A stretch of DNA of 64,000 nucleotides from Serilophus lunatus (Eukaryota > Chordata > Aves > Passeriformes > Eurylaimidae): NCBI GenBank assembly GCA_013399895.1, contig VXBA01005361.1, positions 537,356 to 601,355 of the forward strand. The letters are read 5' to 3'. The notes beneath the pieces were generated by a model that did not search any database, was not told where the DNA came from, and was given only the letters and a program-made list of their open reading frames with translations. Positions 22,141 to 34,335 of the stretch are shown piece after piece. The first letter of the stretch is position 1. The number at the start of each line of letters is the position of its first letter. The position numbers were made by a program, and so were the translations under genes.

Positions 22141-22929
22141 GGAATGGGCGGGGGGGAGGGTGTCAGAAACCGCATCCTGGTCTGGGATCATCCCAGAGCC
22201 TGGTCCAGCCGTAGGGATGCTCTTGTCACGCTTGCTCTGATAACGACCATGCGTTCTGAAGGAGCTTGGGATGTGCAGTTTCCTCCAGTGGAGCTGCCTT
22301 ACAAAACAAGTTTAAGACCTGGGAAATCTCAAATGTGTAACACATTCTTGCATATCTTAGTCAAACTGATATTTTCGTGACTTTCATAGGACCAGTACGT
22401 CTGCTCTGAGTTAAACATACACACACAGGGTTTGTTTTGTTTTTTGCAAGCGAAAGCAGCTAATTTACCAATTTTCATCTCTTTCTTTAAGATCATGCTT
22501 ATTTTTCCTCATTTTTAAATAAACGTTAAGAAATGTGTTGCATAAAACTTTGTGATTCAAAGGGATTATTTTATGTCAGTCATGAAGAATTCGTGCAATG
22601 ATGTTTGTAAACAGCATTGTTGGGCACTTAGTAACTTCATCCTCTGTGAAAGTGGTGAAGAGCAATCATAAACTTTGCACAATTCCTCCCCACCATTAGC
22701 AAATAGGAAAATACAGGAAATACCAGTGTTCCAGCTCTCTGTCTAGGATAATATCCTTTGCCAAAAAGTCCACCTCTGTCAGTGAGGAAGTGTTACAGCC
22801 ATTAACTACTTGCTGTTACTTGCAATCTTTTTTCTCTTGAATTGTGTTCATCTGCCTCACTGCAATCAACAAAATCAGTTTGTTAACAGATGTTTGCTTG
22901 GGTCTTGTCTTATGTGGACATTTGGTGTT

Positions 22930-23147
22930 GTTGCTGGTGCTGAGCAATAGGACACGAGGCAACAGGCTTAAGTTCTACCTGAATGTGAGGAAGAGCCTTC
23001 CTGTGTAGAGACCATGCACTGCACAGGCTGCCCGGAGAGGCTGTGCAGTCTCCCTCACTGGGGACATTCCAGAACTGTCTGAACACAATCCTGTGCCATG
23101 TGCTCTGGTTGGGGGTTGGATCCTTCCAACCTGACCCATTCTGTGAC
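22930..23147 (+). mobile_element. CR1 LINE, 5'-truncated
   Basis: Recognisable CR1 3' region: GGACACGAGGCAACAGGCTT (the AGGACAAGGGGCAA-type motif), TGAGGAAGAGCCTTCCTGTG and TCCTTCCAACCTGACCCATT at the end. Confidence 0.9.
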
Positions 23148-23722
23148 TTTGTACTAAGAGGCTTTGCAGTGGAAAATGGTTCTGCAGGAGATGAATGTCC
23201 TTTCTTACTCATGCCAGTTACACAGTTACTGGAAGAACAACTTGTGTGCTACCAGTTTATGCTTACTCGCTACCCACTTAATAATGTTTGTCTGCACTTC
23301 TGCAGCAGTTTCACGCTCAGTCTCCTTTGTTATTGTCTTGATCCTTGTTGGGTCCCTTGCAACTCAGAATATTCTGTGTGAAATGAGCTATTTGCTATGT
23401 GCAAGTAGGTTTCAGGTAGGCCCCTTTGGAGAAACGCTGTCAGTAATGTTTATAACTTTTCATATGACACCAATTTGCAACTGCAAATTGTGCTTATTGT
23501 CCTTTGGATCTCTTCCATCCAGACAGTGCTTTCTGCAAGCACAGCCAGAGATGGACTGGAAGGCTTAAACTGGTGCTACAGTGTTGCTGTGAAAGGTTCC
23601 TGTCTCCCAGCAAACGTGTTTGTTTCAAACAGGATTTAACTAACCTCTTTTAGAACATCAGAGACTTTGTGCTTTTGAAGACAGAGTTGGCATTTCCACT
23701 TAGATAGAAAGGACCAGAGTAA

Positions 23723-24215
23723 ATCACAGAATCATGTGGGTCAGGTTGGAAGGGACCACGATGGGTCATCTTGCCCCACCTCCCTGCTTAGTCAGGGTCA
23801 TCCCACAGCACCTGGCACAGGATCCTGTCCTGACAGTTCTGGAATATCTCCAGGGAGGGGAAACTCCCCAGCCTCTCTGGACAGCCTGGTCACTGCTCTG
23901 TCACTGCACGGGAAAAGTTCTTCACATAATGAGGTGGAATTTCCTGTCTACCAGTTTCTGCCCATTGCCTCTTGTCCTGTTGCTCAGAACCACTAAGCAG
24001 AGCTTGGTCCATCCCCTGCCACCTCCCTGCACACCCTGACACACAGGGATGGGGGCCCCTCTCAGTGTCTCCTCTCGAGGCTGAGCAGTCCCAGCTTCCT
24101 CAGCCTTTCCTTGGCACAGAGGTGCTCCAGGAGCTCCATGTCCCTCTTGTCCTGAGGAGCTCAGAACTGGAGGCGGCACTGCAGACACACACCACCAGGG
24201 ATGTTGTACACCACG
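23723..24215 (-). mobile_element. CR1 LINE, reverse orientation, about 490 bp
   Basis: Begins (as the element's 3' end) with ATCACAGAATCATGTGGGTC followed by GGTTGGAAGGGACC. It continues through CAGGGAGGGGAAACTCCCCA, GCCCATTGCCTCTTGTCCTG and TGAGCAGTCCCAGCTTCCTC. All are CR1 3' UTR phrases read on the opposite strand. No reverse-transcriptase frame is left; the open frames here are chance. Confidence 0.94.
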
Positions 24216-25189
24216 ACTGAAAGAGCTACAATTGTCCTTAGAAGGAGCCTGGGGGATGTACCTCAATTTTCTCATCCTACTGAGCTCTGTATTTATTTTG
24301 AAAATGAAACTTGTGTTAAATTCATGAGGCAAAATTATAAAAGTTGTCATAACCTGTCTAACAAGTTCAGGTGGGGTGAGGCTTACTTGAAAGCAGAATT
24401 TCAAAATACTCATAAATTTGGCAGGCTTTTCAAGCCTCCTCTTGTTATAAACTCAACCTGGATTATTTTTGTCAAAGAATTCTCAGAGATAGGTCTTTCA
24501 AACAAACTCTGATAGAATTTCAAATAAAGCAAAGGAATTATAGTTTATCATATGGAGCACTGTTGATTTACATCACTGCTTGTTTTAATTTGGGAAAACT
24601 GAGCAACAGGCTAATAATAGTACAAGTGTTTGTCAGTGTTTAGTTTTAACTTTGTTTAAATGTTCATTAAATGGCTGCATGATGACTATTTTTGTTTCTA
24701 ATTCTGCAAGTTAGACTTCAGAGTACAGCGAGCAATTAGTAAATTAGATTTTTAATTTAATTTACAGATTTACTTGTGTAATATATAATGAGCAGGCATA
24801 TAAGTAAATCTTTGCTAACTCTGATATGTCATAAGCAGTATTATGTGATAGCTAAAATTTGTTCTAGGATTGTTTATCTGTGTTTTCTTACCATTATCTT
24901 CCATTAATTCTTTTGGATGCAAGCAATCTTTGCTTTCAAGAATGCATTTGAAATTACTGTAGGATTTATAGTTTTGATGATATGCCATGACTTGCTACTT
25001 CCAATGCACATAGACTATTCACTTGTTCTGCACAATTTGCCATTTGGACGATCATTTAATATCCTTAAAGTCACTTAATGACTTTTTTTTTTTCTGATTG
25101 AAAAGTTTCCTATTGAATTGGCTTTATCTTTCTCTCCATTGTCTCTCTTTTCATAATTATTGTAATATTTGACTTCGTTTCAATTGATA

Positions 25190-25305
25190 AAGTGTTCTTG
25201 TCTCAGCCCACAGGTTTCACCTTTTTCCCAGTTCTCCCATCCCACCAGGGCAGAGTGAACCAATGGCTGTGTGGTACTTGGTTGCCAGCTGGGGTTGAAC
25301 CACCT
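25190..25305 (-). mobile_element. Endogenous-retrovirus LTR fragment (degraded)
   Basis: The stretch with TTCTCCCATCCCACCAGGGC, ACCAATGGCTGTGTGGTACT and TTGCCAGCTGGGGTTGAACC matches, in reverse, an LTR family I recognise from passerine genomes (GTGGTTTAACCCCAGC type). It has no internal genes or second LTR, so it is a partial or solo remnant. The minus-strand open frame at 25180-25596 overlaps it and is not a retroviral protein. Confidence 0.6.
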
Positions 25306-27292
25306 GTGAAACATTCTCTGTATTGCCTTTGTGGCACCAGGCAGTAGATTTTTACTGCCATCTTCTGAGTATATTTGCTTGGGAACCATTGTCCTCTGGA
25401 GCCAATAAGGAGCTGGATGGAGAGGCTCTTCCCACTGGCTGTGCTGCAGAGCAGATGTTTTTGTTATTGATATGCATGGACTATGAACTGGGAAGCTGTA
25501 AAGATTATCCTCATCAGTTTGGTGTTGAGATTCCAGGGTTGCTGTCTCAAGATCTGCTTTAATACCTGTACAAACATCCACCCACACACTCGCCAATTCC
25601 TCTCCCTCAGCTCCCTACTCTCCTTCTGCTCTTGGAAAACATAGTTGGCAAAATCAGCTCTGCACCACGGTGGAGTCACGTCCCTTTGCAGTGTATTTGC
25701 TTCCTGAATGGTATCAGCTCTAATGTAATTTAGTCCTTCTGAAATTCAGGACCTAGATATCACTTCCAAGGCTGGAAATGTTTCTGTTTGCTTTGTTGGG
25801 TCAATATTTGTGTCTCATTATTTGGCATGAAACACGAAGTAGTACTTTATTAGAGGGACTGAACTCCATTAGTTGGGCAGAACTTGGTTTTACTCTGTGT
25901 ATTTTAGGGTTTTACACTGGAGTAGAGCAGTGGAGATAAAGAAGCTTTAGCTAAAAGATGTTGTTCGTTCTTTGTATCTGTGTGGATGTGATTAGGTGTG
26001 ACGATAAAGTGTAACCTTTGCTTCAAAGAATCCATGGATTCAAACTGCTCTGAGTTGTTGGCTCTTCATCTGTTAAGTGTTACTTTTATCCTTTGGGGGG
26101 TTACTTTTGTGTCAGTGGAGCCATGGCTTTGCTATATAAACATGGAGTATTTAATAGAGGGCAATTTTTCTGTTGCTGCCTTACATATAGGTCAGTAGAG
26201 GTATAATGTATATTCTAGGTTACCCTTACATAAGTGGAACAGTTTGTTTTGCCACTTAAAGGGCAGTGCAGCCTTACAGTGCTGGATGGCACAAGGAATA
26301 TGTACCACTATGTCTGTGGCTTGGTTTCTGTGTGGTGTAATTGTGGTATTGTTTCTCTTGGGTAACCAATGAATAAAATAGAAAAGATAACTCGAATTAA
26401 GGCTGTTTTTTTGCTAATTAAGCTGGATCCGAGCAGAGGAGAACTGGGAATAGAATTCCTACACATCAGAATTCCTACTATAGTTTCAATAGGCTCGGTA
26501 TCTCTAGGAAATCTTTTAAGTGCAGGTCAATATCCTATCTGTCCATTTGGGTGGTCAGTTTTTCATCTAAATATCAAGCACATTTTCAGGAGAAAACTGA
26601 AGTTCCTGAGAACACTATTAGAACTTAACGCTTACAGTCTTAGAGTTGTGTGATATGATAACATTTCCCTTGAAAATCTCAAAATAGTTGTCTTCAGAAA
26701 ACACTTGAGAACTTGGCTGCTGTGACTATGAAATTGCCTGATTTTTGTATTGCAGATTGTGACAGGCATTTCTTATGATAAAGAGGAAAATTAATACTGT
26801 TTTATAAATACATTCAGTGTTTATGCTTACAGTGGGTGATTTATTCTGGAACAGGATAAAACACTGTTGTTGGAGAAACTCAGCAGTAAAGATAAAACAA
26901 TCTAGATAAGAAACAGCTTTCTAGTCCTTCAAAGGGTTATATTGTGTCATGAGGGTTGAATATGTGTCAGCTGTAAGCAGGAAATAAAAAAAAAGAGCAT
27001 TGTTGCTGTTTCAAAGCTCCTTGGGCTCTGGAAGAGGTGAGGAAACACTGTGCTGAAGGGCAAAGGTTGTGTGTAATTATTCAGCAAGACTCCAGACATT
27101 CAGAGCCTGCTGAGGCAGGAGAGTCTGCCCATTCCCTGGACTCGCTCCCCAGCCTCACAGTGAACTGTGGTTAACTGAGGTATTACACCCTGGTCTCTGA
27201 ATTCCAGGTCTAACAGGTCAGAGTTGGAAGTGTGTCACCTTGTTTGCTTTCTGTGCTCTGTCCAGTTGGGGTGAGAGCAAACTCGTCCAAGT

Positions 27293-27450
27293 GTTGGTTG
27301 GAAGGAACCTCTGGTGATCATCTCATCCAGTCTCCTGCCACAATGGGACCGATGCTATTCCTGGATCTGGCCAATCCTGACTTTTTTAGCCAAGTCTTGA
27401 AAGCTTCTGGGGGCAGGGATTTCCAACCTCTCTGTAGGTCACTCTAGTAC
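27293..27450 (-). mobile_element. CR1 LINE fragment, reverse orientation
   Basis: TTGGTTGGAAGGAACCTCTG, ATCATCTCATCCAGTCTCCT and a diverged remainder (CAGGGATTTCCAACCTCTCT) resemble the reverse of an old CR1 3' end. The octamer tail is missing. Confidence 0.7.
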
Positions 27451-30400
27451 TGTACCACACTCCTACTGTTTAGTTCAGGCACTTAATAAAAGAGATTATG
27501 GTGCAAAACCTTAAAAAGGGTTATTATCATCCTGTGAAAGCTGTTTAGTCTGTCCTTTTAGAGGTCTCCTTGGAAGTGGGGGTGGAGGAAGGGATGAGAG
27601 AGGCTGCCAGGAAATAGTTTACTTTGAATATACATTTTTTTAATACCATAGAATAAATACATTACAAAACTTGCACATTTCAGCCATAGGAATAAGGCTA
27701 AAGAAGTGTCATGACAAATGCCTTTTAAAAATGATGCTATTTTTATTTAGTTTAAATATGAGAAGATTATTTTTTGTGTGTGGTGCTGAAAATCATACTT
27801 ACATCACGAAGTTACTATTTCCTACTGTAGTCTCAAGCTGTCTACATAGTTTGAAAACACTGTTAGCTTTCAAATCATGATGGGTTCTTGATGTGTGATG
27901 GAGTCACTGAAAGGGCACTGTGGGAAGGTCGAACAAAATTTCATTGTCTTTGAATTGAATTACACCAAAGAAACTAATCTGAGCCCTGTCAAATGGAACA
28001 CAGGGGTACAAAGGGTAGAGAGTGAACCTCTGGTGCAGAAACCAAATAATCTTCCCTCCAGACCCTTCACCTTTTCTGTTGTGAATGGAACATAATTAAA
28101 AACTAGAAGGTCACATCTATGATTAGTGATAAATAAGTTAACCAGATTCGATTTTCTAACACAATTTAAATCCATATTTCCTAACTAAAATATTTTCATT
28201 TTCCCATGCATATATGCACACACAGTTGATGTATTCTGTTTTCTGCAGTGGAGATAAATTTATTTTTTCTCAGATTGAGTCAAGAGACAGGAAAAACCAG
28301 TTTCCAAAACAGGGAAGCATTGTGGAAACTCCTGAAAGGAGAGAACTAAAATGGCATTGTTTTATTTTTAAATTCAGGACTTTTGTAAAAAATATAAACA
28401 GCTTGGAGGGGAATATGCTTTAGTTCTCTTTGGTTTGTTTGTGGTTTCTGGTGTTCACTCACCCATTGAATAGATTATTTTTATGAATGCTTTTGCTGAG
28501 GACTGTTCCAGCAGACTGGCAGGAGGAGAGTTGCATCTCTGCTTTTGAGTTCCCAGCAGTTGGCTCTGCTGGAGACACATTTCTAGAAATGCTGTGCAGG
28601 GCTTCAGGTTGCCATTTCTCACTGTCTGTATTTCTTTCTGGTGCATGTCAAGGGACTGTTGGCTTTACATTAGAGTAACATAAATGTTACATACAGTATG
28701 GAGGCAAGAATATAACTCTAAAGGCAGGTAATTCTCCATGAATTTTAGACAACACTGGTTGATTGTTGCTGGCCCATGTGCTTGTCTCTGTGGATGAATA
28801 TATTACAACTGTCTGCAGGAGACGGATCTTTTTTAGCTGGAGCTGAAAGGTGAGGCTTTTTCCACAACGGGCACAGACACTTTAGTGCTTTCTGAGTGTG
28901 TGAACCACGAGTTCCTTCTGGCCATCAAACCACCCACATGACCATATGAAAATGCTTGTAGGCCACCATCCGATGCTTTCACTTTTTTAAAAATTAGTTT
29001 AGATCTGTTTCTTTATTGATACTAGAAAATACTTCACGTCCTGAAAGGCAATCTGGGGGAATGTGTAAGGCTGAGAAAGGACCTCTGACAAGAAAAAATG
29101 AAGTCAGTTTTAGATATTTAGGAAGGCTATTAAGGGTTGGTAACTGTGTCTTGTGAAGGAGGAAGGAAGTTTTACCATCAACATAAAGAAAAAATTTTTT
29201 TTCTCTGTATTGAAGGAAGGTAGAGAAGAGAGGAACGTTCAATTAATTTTAATTGGCAGGGTACCAGTAGCAAGAGGAAAGGAAATTATTTTAGTTCCTG
29301 AAAGGACTTGGAGGACGTGAAACTTGAATTAGGTTTTGTTGATTGAATTCAATAGAGAGAAACTGAATCCTTTTTATGGATGAAGTTGAGTCTCTAGGGA
29401 TGAAAAGAATCATGCATCCTTCTCCCTCCTTGCTTTTCTTCATTAAAGAGCTTTTGAAAAGCTTGTCATCTTGAAAATTGCAAGGTAGTCCTTACCTCAG
29501 GAAGTTCAATCATGGATATGTGTGTGTAGGTGTACAATATATACATATATATATCTGAGGAGGTTTTATCCCTACACATGATATCTCTGAGTGATATACT
29601 CAGAAATAAACCTGTAGTGCGATATGTGGCCCTGAGAGGAGAGCTCACTTACTCACGATGTGCTGCATTCTATTCTGAGAGGGTTTCAGGAGGAAGGAAC
29701 AGTGACTGATTGCATTTCCTCTACAATATTGCCCACAAAGCCTGAGTTTTTCTTCAAGGGATTCTGGGAGCTCAGTAGTCTGAGGGAAATAAAATAGTGA
29801 AACTCTTGTCATAGTCACTGTCCTTTGTGACTACAACTCCCTTTGAGGGGGATCTTCATAGTGAAGACTTCAGAGGCTTAGTTTGTTTTTTTGCTTAGCT
29901 AAGGTGATCCTCAACAGACTGTTCCTGAAATGAGCTCAGTTTCTTGTCCTAGCATCTGGAGAAGTTGTACTGATACCAGTGAAAGGTTCTTCTGGTCTCT
30001 ATAAAGGAAAAAAGCTAGTGAGTCTCATTTTATCAATGCTGAGAAACTCACTGTGAAGTTGAAAAAAGCAGAGGTAGAAATCGTCTGAACTGGAGTAGAG
30101 AGCTGCCTCATCTGCTGTTCTGTACCTTCCAGAAGAAATTTTCATTGAAGTTAGTAGATGTTGCAGAAAAAAACTCCTATGGGAATGTGGTACATATCTG
30201 GTATCTTAATGAGCTTTCAAGTAACTAATTGCTGTCAAGACCTACATTTATTTCAAAGGTGGGTCTGTTTTGAAGCAGAAAATATACTGAAATTGCTTCT
30301 TTTACCAGAACTGGAATGTTTGCTGGTTTTATTTTTCTGAAAAATGTGGAGAAAATTATTCTGAAACAGAATGCAGCTCTCTTTGCTTGGCGAAGGAGTG

Positions 30401-31602
30401 ATAATGTGACTAGTTTCTAATGCTGGGATTTTCTTTTCCTGTTACTGATTTATTTTCCATAAACCAAGCCTTAAAGATATGTTATCCAGATGACTCAGCT
30501 AAGATCATGCTGGATTTGTTGTAAATAAGTCTATATGTTTTCAGTTCCTATATCTGAAAGAGAGAGCAGGAAATCCTTCCTTTTTTTTTACTTGCAAAAA
30601 AATTCCATGTTTTCTAAAGAGTTCAAATTCAAACTTCACTAGAGTTACCAGAACAACTAATTTTTTTTATGTACTGGATTTTGTTCAAAAAGCTCGCAGA
30701 TACTTTCAGTGAAAAAGTGAAATCTCTTCACACTAAGAGTTAAGGTTAAAGCCAAGATGCCTTCCTAACAAAGTCAACAACTTTTATTGGGAAGATATTT
30801 TATTTTATACAATCTCTGAATAACAGAGTTGTGGCAAAACATGGTATAACCGCAGCAGGACTTATTCAAAAGAAGTCTCTGAATTCTGTCAGATCCAACA
30901 CTGTAGTTTCAGTAGTGTGATTAGTGCGAGGTTTAAATCAAAATATAAGTGGTTTCAGGTTATTTTTCTCCCTTGCTTCAATTTTTATTATTTTTCTTTG
31001 CTTTTAGTTCAAACACATCTAACCTTTGTTGTGTTCAGATAGAAGATTATGTGCATGTGTCTGAGCACCTCTAAAGCATGTGCTGGAAAGTCACAATGGA
31101 AAAGTTTTTGCCAGTTTGAGTAACTTTCATTATTATTTATTAGCTACTTTTTGAAGTAAGACCTGGAAGTTTTGGGGGCAGGAGATTGTCATGGGTTGGT
31201 TTTGTTACTGTGGGGGACAGGATTGCATATCTTGTGACATGCACTTCTTAAAATCTAAGTTATAGCTCAGAGCCATCCACACTTTCAACAAATACAGAGA
31301 CTGGGCAGCATTGTGTGTGTTTTTAGTGCTTGGTTTGGAAGCCAGTGCTCATTTTCTGATTAGAATTTTACAGAAGCTTAAAAACCCATCTCAAATATGA
31401 AGGAGCTACTTGGAAAGAAAGAGCAGCTGCACCTCTTTGGCTGGAGATGAATGCAGCATACTTTCACTCCCACTTAAACTCATTTTTTTTCCTAGTTATT
31501 ACCTTGGCTCTGAAGAAGCAATAGGAGAAAACCTGGCAGCCAGTACAAAATATGTCTCTTAATTTTCCATTATATTGTTTGTGACAGTGCAGTAAACATG
31601 TT

Positions 31603-31730
31603 TGTGTCATTTAAAAGGCAGCTGGAGGTGGCAATTAGGGACACGATGTAATGATAGACTTGGCAGTTCTGGGTTAATGGCTTGACTTGATGATCTTAGA
31701 GGTCTTTTCCAACCCAAATGATTCTATGAT
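31603..31730 (+). mobile_element. CR1 LINE 3' end
   Basis: GGAGGTGGCAATTAGGGACA, then CTTGACTTGATGATCTTAGA, then GGTCTTTTCCAACCCAAATG ending ATTCTATGAT: the textbook CR1 3' terminus in forward orientation. Confidence 0.95.
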
Positions 31731-33966
31731 CACACACTTGTGGCTTACAAATGCCCTAAGGAAAGAGGAAAAACAACTAAGTGGTGCTGCCATAGGTGTG
31801 GTGTTTGAAATGTTCCATTAATGCTTCTTAAGGGTGATGATTGTGCATCTCCAGGAGCCTCAGTGGCAGGTTGGCATCAACTGCATCAGCACTTTAGGGG
31901 ACGTGTATAGTTGGCCCAAACTTGCCTTGGCAGTTTGCATATCCTTTATAGAAAATATCTTAAAGACTACTGAAACAAACGCTGATAAAACTTCCAAATC
32001 CCTTTGCAACAGGATTACACTACTTCAAAGGAAAGCATGAGTTTCAACTGTTCTCGGAATTCAGGTTATTTTGGAATTTTTGAAGGGAGGGATTTTCCCC
32101 CCTTTGTTTTTCCAGCAGCCTTAGAGGGAATATGAATCACTTTAAGGCTTTTTGGCAAGCATTTTACATATTTCTTTTACAAGTATTGTCTTTGGTAATA
32201 GTCTCTTCACATCAAAAACATTCTCTTCTTGACTGTTCCTCATAAGCTTATCAGGGATAAAAGGTGATAAATGCTAAAATTCTCTAAGTGGTTCATAGTC
32301 CAAATTATGTCAGTTCAGTTGTGTTCAGCATGACTGAAGAGGATACTAAAAATCTGGTGACAGGTTTCATTTAACATTTTTGCTGGTTCTTACATAGTTT
32401 CTCAGAATGTGTACTCCTGGTGAAGAAATTTTTCACAGATCCTTGTGCTACTGACGTATGCATTATACAGATAAAAATCCACTTCTCAAAGTGATTTAGG
32501 ACTCTTTACAGTAAAATAGAAAAGTTCATTTCAATATAATATAGGAAGGAACAGGTAGCATCTCTGTGTCTTGACTACATCTGGAAGTCATTCTTATAAT
32601 CAATCAGACTCATTTTCTTTTTATGTGTTACAGAGAAAAGAAGAGCAATTAGGCCGCCCAGGAGAACCTGTGGAAAACAACATGAATTGTACTTGTGAGG
32701 TGAAAAGAAGTCCACTGACTTAAACTCCTGAAAAATATATTAAAAAAAGCACCTGAAACCGTTGCAGAGTTTTGATGCTGTTATATCCAAGATTTGGTGT
32801 TTGTGGAATTCATTGCACTGCTCAGTTTTTAATAATTAAAAACATTTTGGCCTGGGTACAGAACCTATGTAAAGAATAGATACTTGTAAGTGATAAAAAG
32901 GGTCCTTAATAATTGCAAGATGGAATCAAGGAGACAGTAGGGCTTTTAGTGGAAGTTTAAGTGCCTCTCCAAACACTTTTCCCATTTGTTTTTATATTCT
33001 ACTGCAATTATTGTTTATTATTTTGCTTCACAAGAAGTTGGTCTCATCCGTGCACTTACTCTTGCAGTTCTGGGGTAAAACTAGAAGTGCTCATGTTGTG
33101 TGTTTGTGAGCAGAGAAATGAAGGGAGTTCAAGGTGAAAGCTTTTTCAGAGCAGCTTTAGTTGAACTCAGAAAGGGACTCCTGGAAATAACCAGCACTGT
33201 GCTCGTAACTTCTTTCTTCCCCTTCCTTTGCACCAGTCTGTGTTGTTGTCTGAAGTTACTTTGGCATTTCTTTGTTCATATAACTACCATTAACGTTATT
33301 TTATTGTCCCTACAGAAATTCCTTCTGAGGCAAAATTAAGCAGGACCTTTACAATAGAAAGCATTGTGAAAACAGAGTGTTCTGAAGTGCAAGAAAATAA
33401 GTTAACATGCATAAGCTTGGCCTGCAAACAAATTGACTATATATAGTTAAATGAAACAAAGTAGAAAAAAAGAGCCAAGGGGAAAAAAAAAATCTAATAA
33501 ATGAACAATTTGTCTGTTGCTCACAGGTATGTGCCTGAATATCATTACGTTTAATGTACATCACAGGGGATGGAGAGCAAAATCCCCTTATTTCTTCAGC
33601 TTTTCTGTCTCTGTGTGAAGCCTTATCCAGCTGCCTCCTGCCAGCAGTATTAGATTTGTACACAGTGTTTTGTGCTTGACTAGAAGGGGTAACATTGTTG
33701 GCACCTCTGTAAAAGAGAGAAACTAAGGACATTGTGGTTATGCATTAAACTGTCTTACTTGCTTTAACGTTTTTGTGGACTTTACTCAGGAGCAGGGGAG
33801 TAACTTTCGTGCTGTTACTGGTAGTAGCCAGGCCAGTGCAGGAAAGTCGAGAGTTTCTTTTGCTGGAGGGACATTTGAAATAGATATTGTATTGTTTTGT
33901 GCTCAGAGAGTTTAAGAAGTGCTTTACAATGAGGGAGGATATGTTCCCAGAGCTGCTTTTTTCCAC

Positions 33967-34335
33967 ACAGAATCACTAAGATTGGAACAGCCCTCCCAGC
34001 CCCTCGAGTCCAAGCTGTGCTCCGTTTTCACCTTGTCCCCCAGCCCAGAGCACTGAGGGACTCCAGGGGACTCCAAACGCCCCTGGGCAGCCCCTGCCAA
34101 GGCCTGACCCCCCTTTCCATGGAGAAATTCCTCCTGATGTCCAACTGACCCTCCCCCAGCACAGCTTGAGATGGTGTCCCCCCATCCTGTCCCTTCTTCC
34201 CTGGAAGCAGAGCCCAATCCCCACCCTGGCTCCCCTCTCCTGCCAGGATGTTGCAGAGAATTCCAGGTGCCCTCTGAGCCTCCTTTGCTCCAGGCTGAGC
34301 CCCTCCAGGTCTCTCAGCTGCCTCTCATATGACTC
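33967..34335 (-). mobile_element. CR1 LINE, reverse orientation, about 370 bp
   Basis: Starts AGAATCACTAAGATTGGAAC and continues through CTGGGCAGCCCCTGCCAAGG, GAGAAATTCCTCCTGATGTC and CTCCAGGCTGAGCCCCTCCA. GC-richer than its surroundings, as is usual for younger CR1 copies. Confidence 0.94.

Larger units (their letters stand above)
22141..33966. other. Non-coding stretch upstream of HRH1
   Basis: No protein-coding exon is recognised on either strand. It holds CR1 fragments (22930-23147, 23723-24215, 27293-27450, 31603-31730), an LTR-like fragment (25190-25305), a T13 run near 25083 and an alternating TG/TA tract near 29517-29556. Open frames are short or fall inside these repeats. Confidence 0.6.

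Noticed and set aside
25180..25596. Minus-strand 138-codon open frame
   Set aside because: It overlaps the LTR fragment and shows no protein family. Chance frame in and next to a repeat.
31192..31340. TGTCATGGGTTGGTTTTG considered as an LTR start
   Set aside because: Only a few bases resemble LTR starts. There is no matching end, partner LTR or target duplication.
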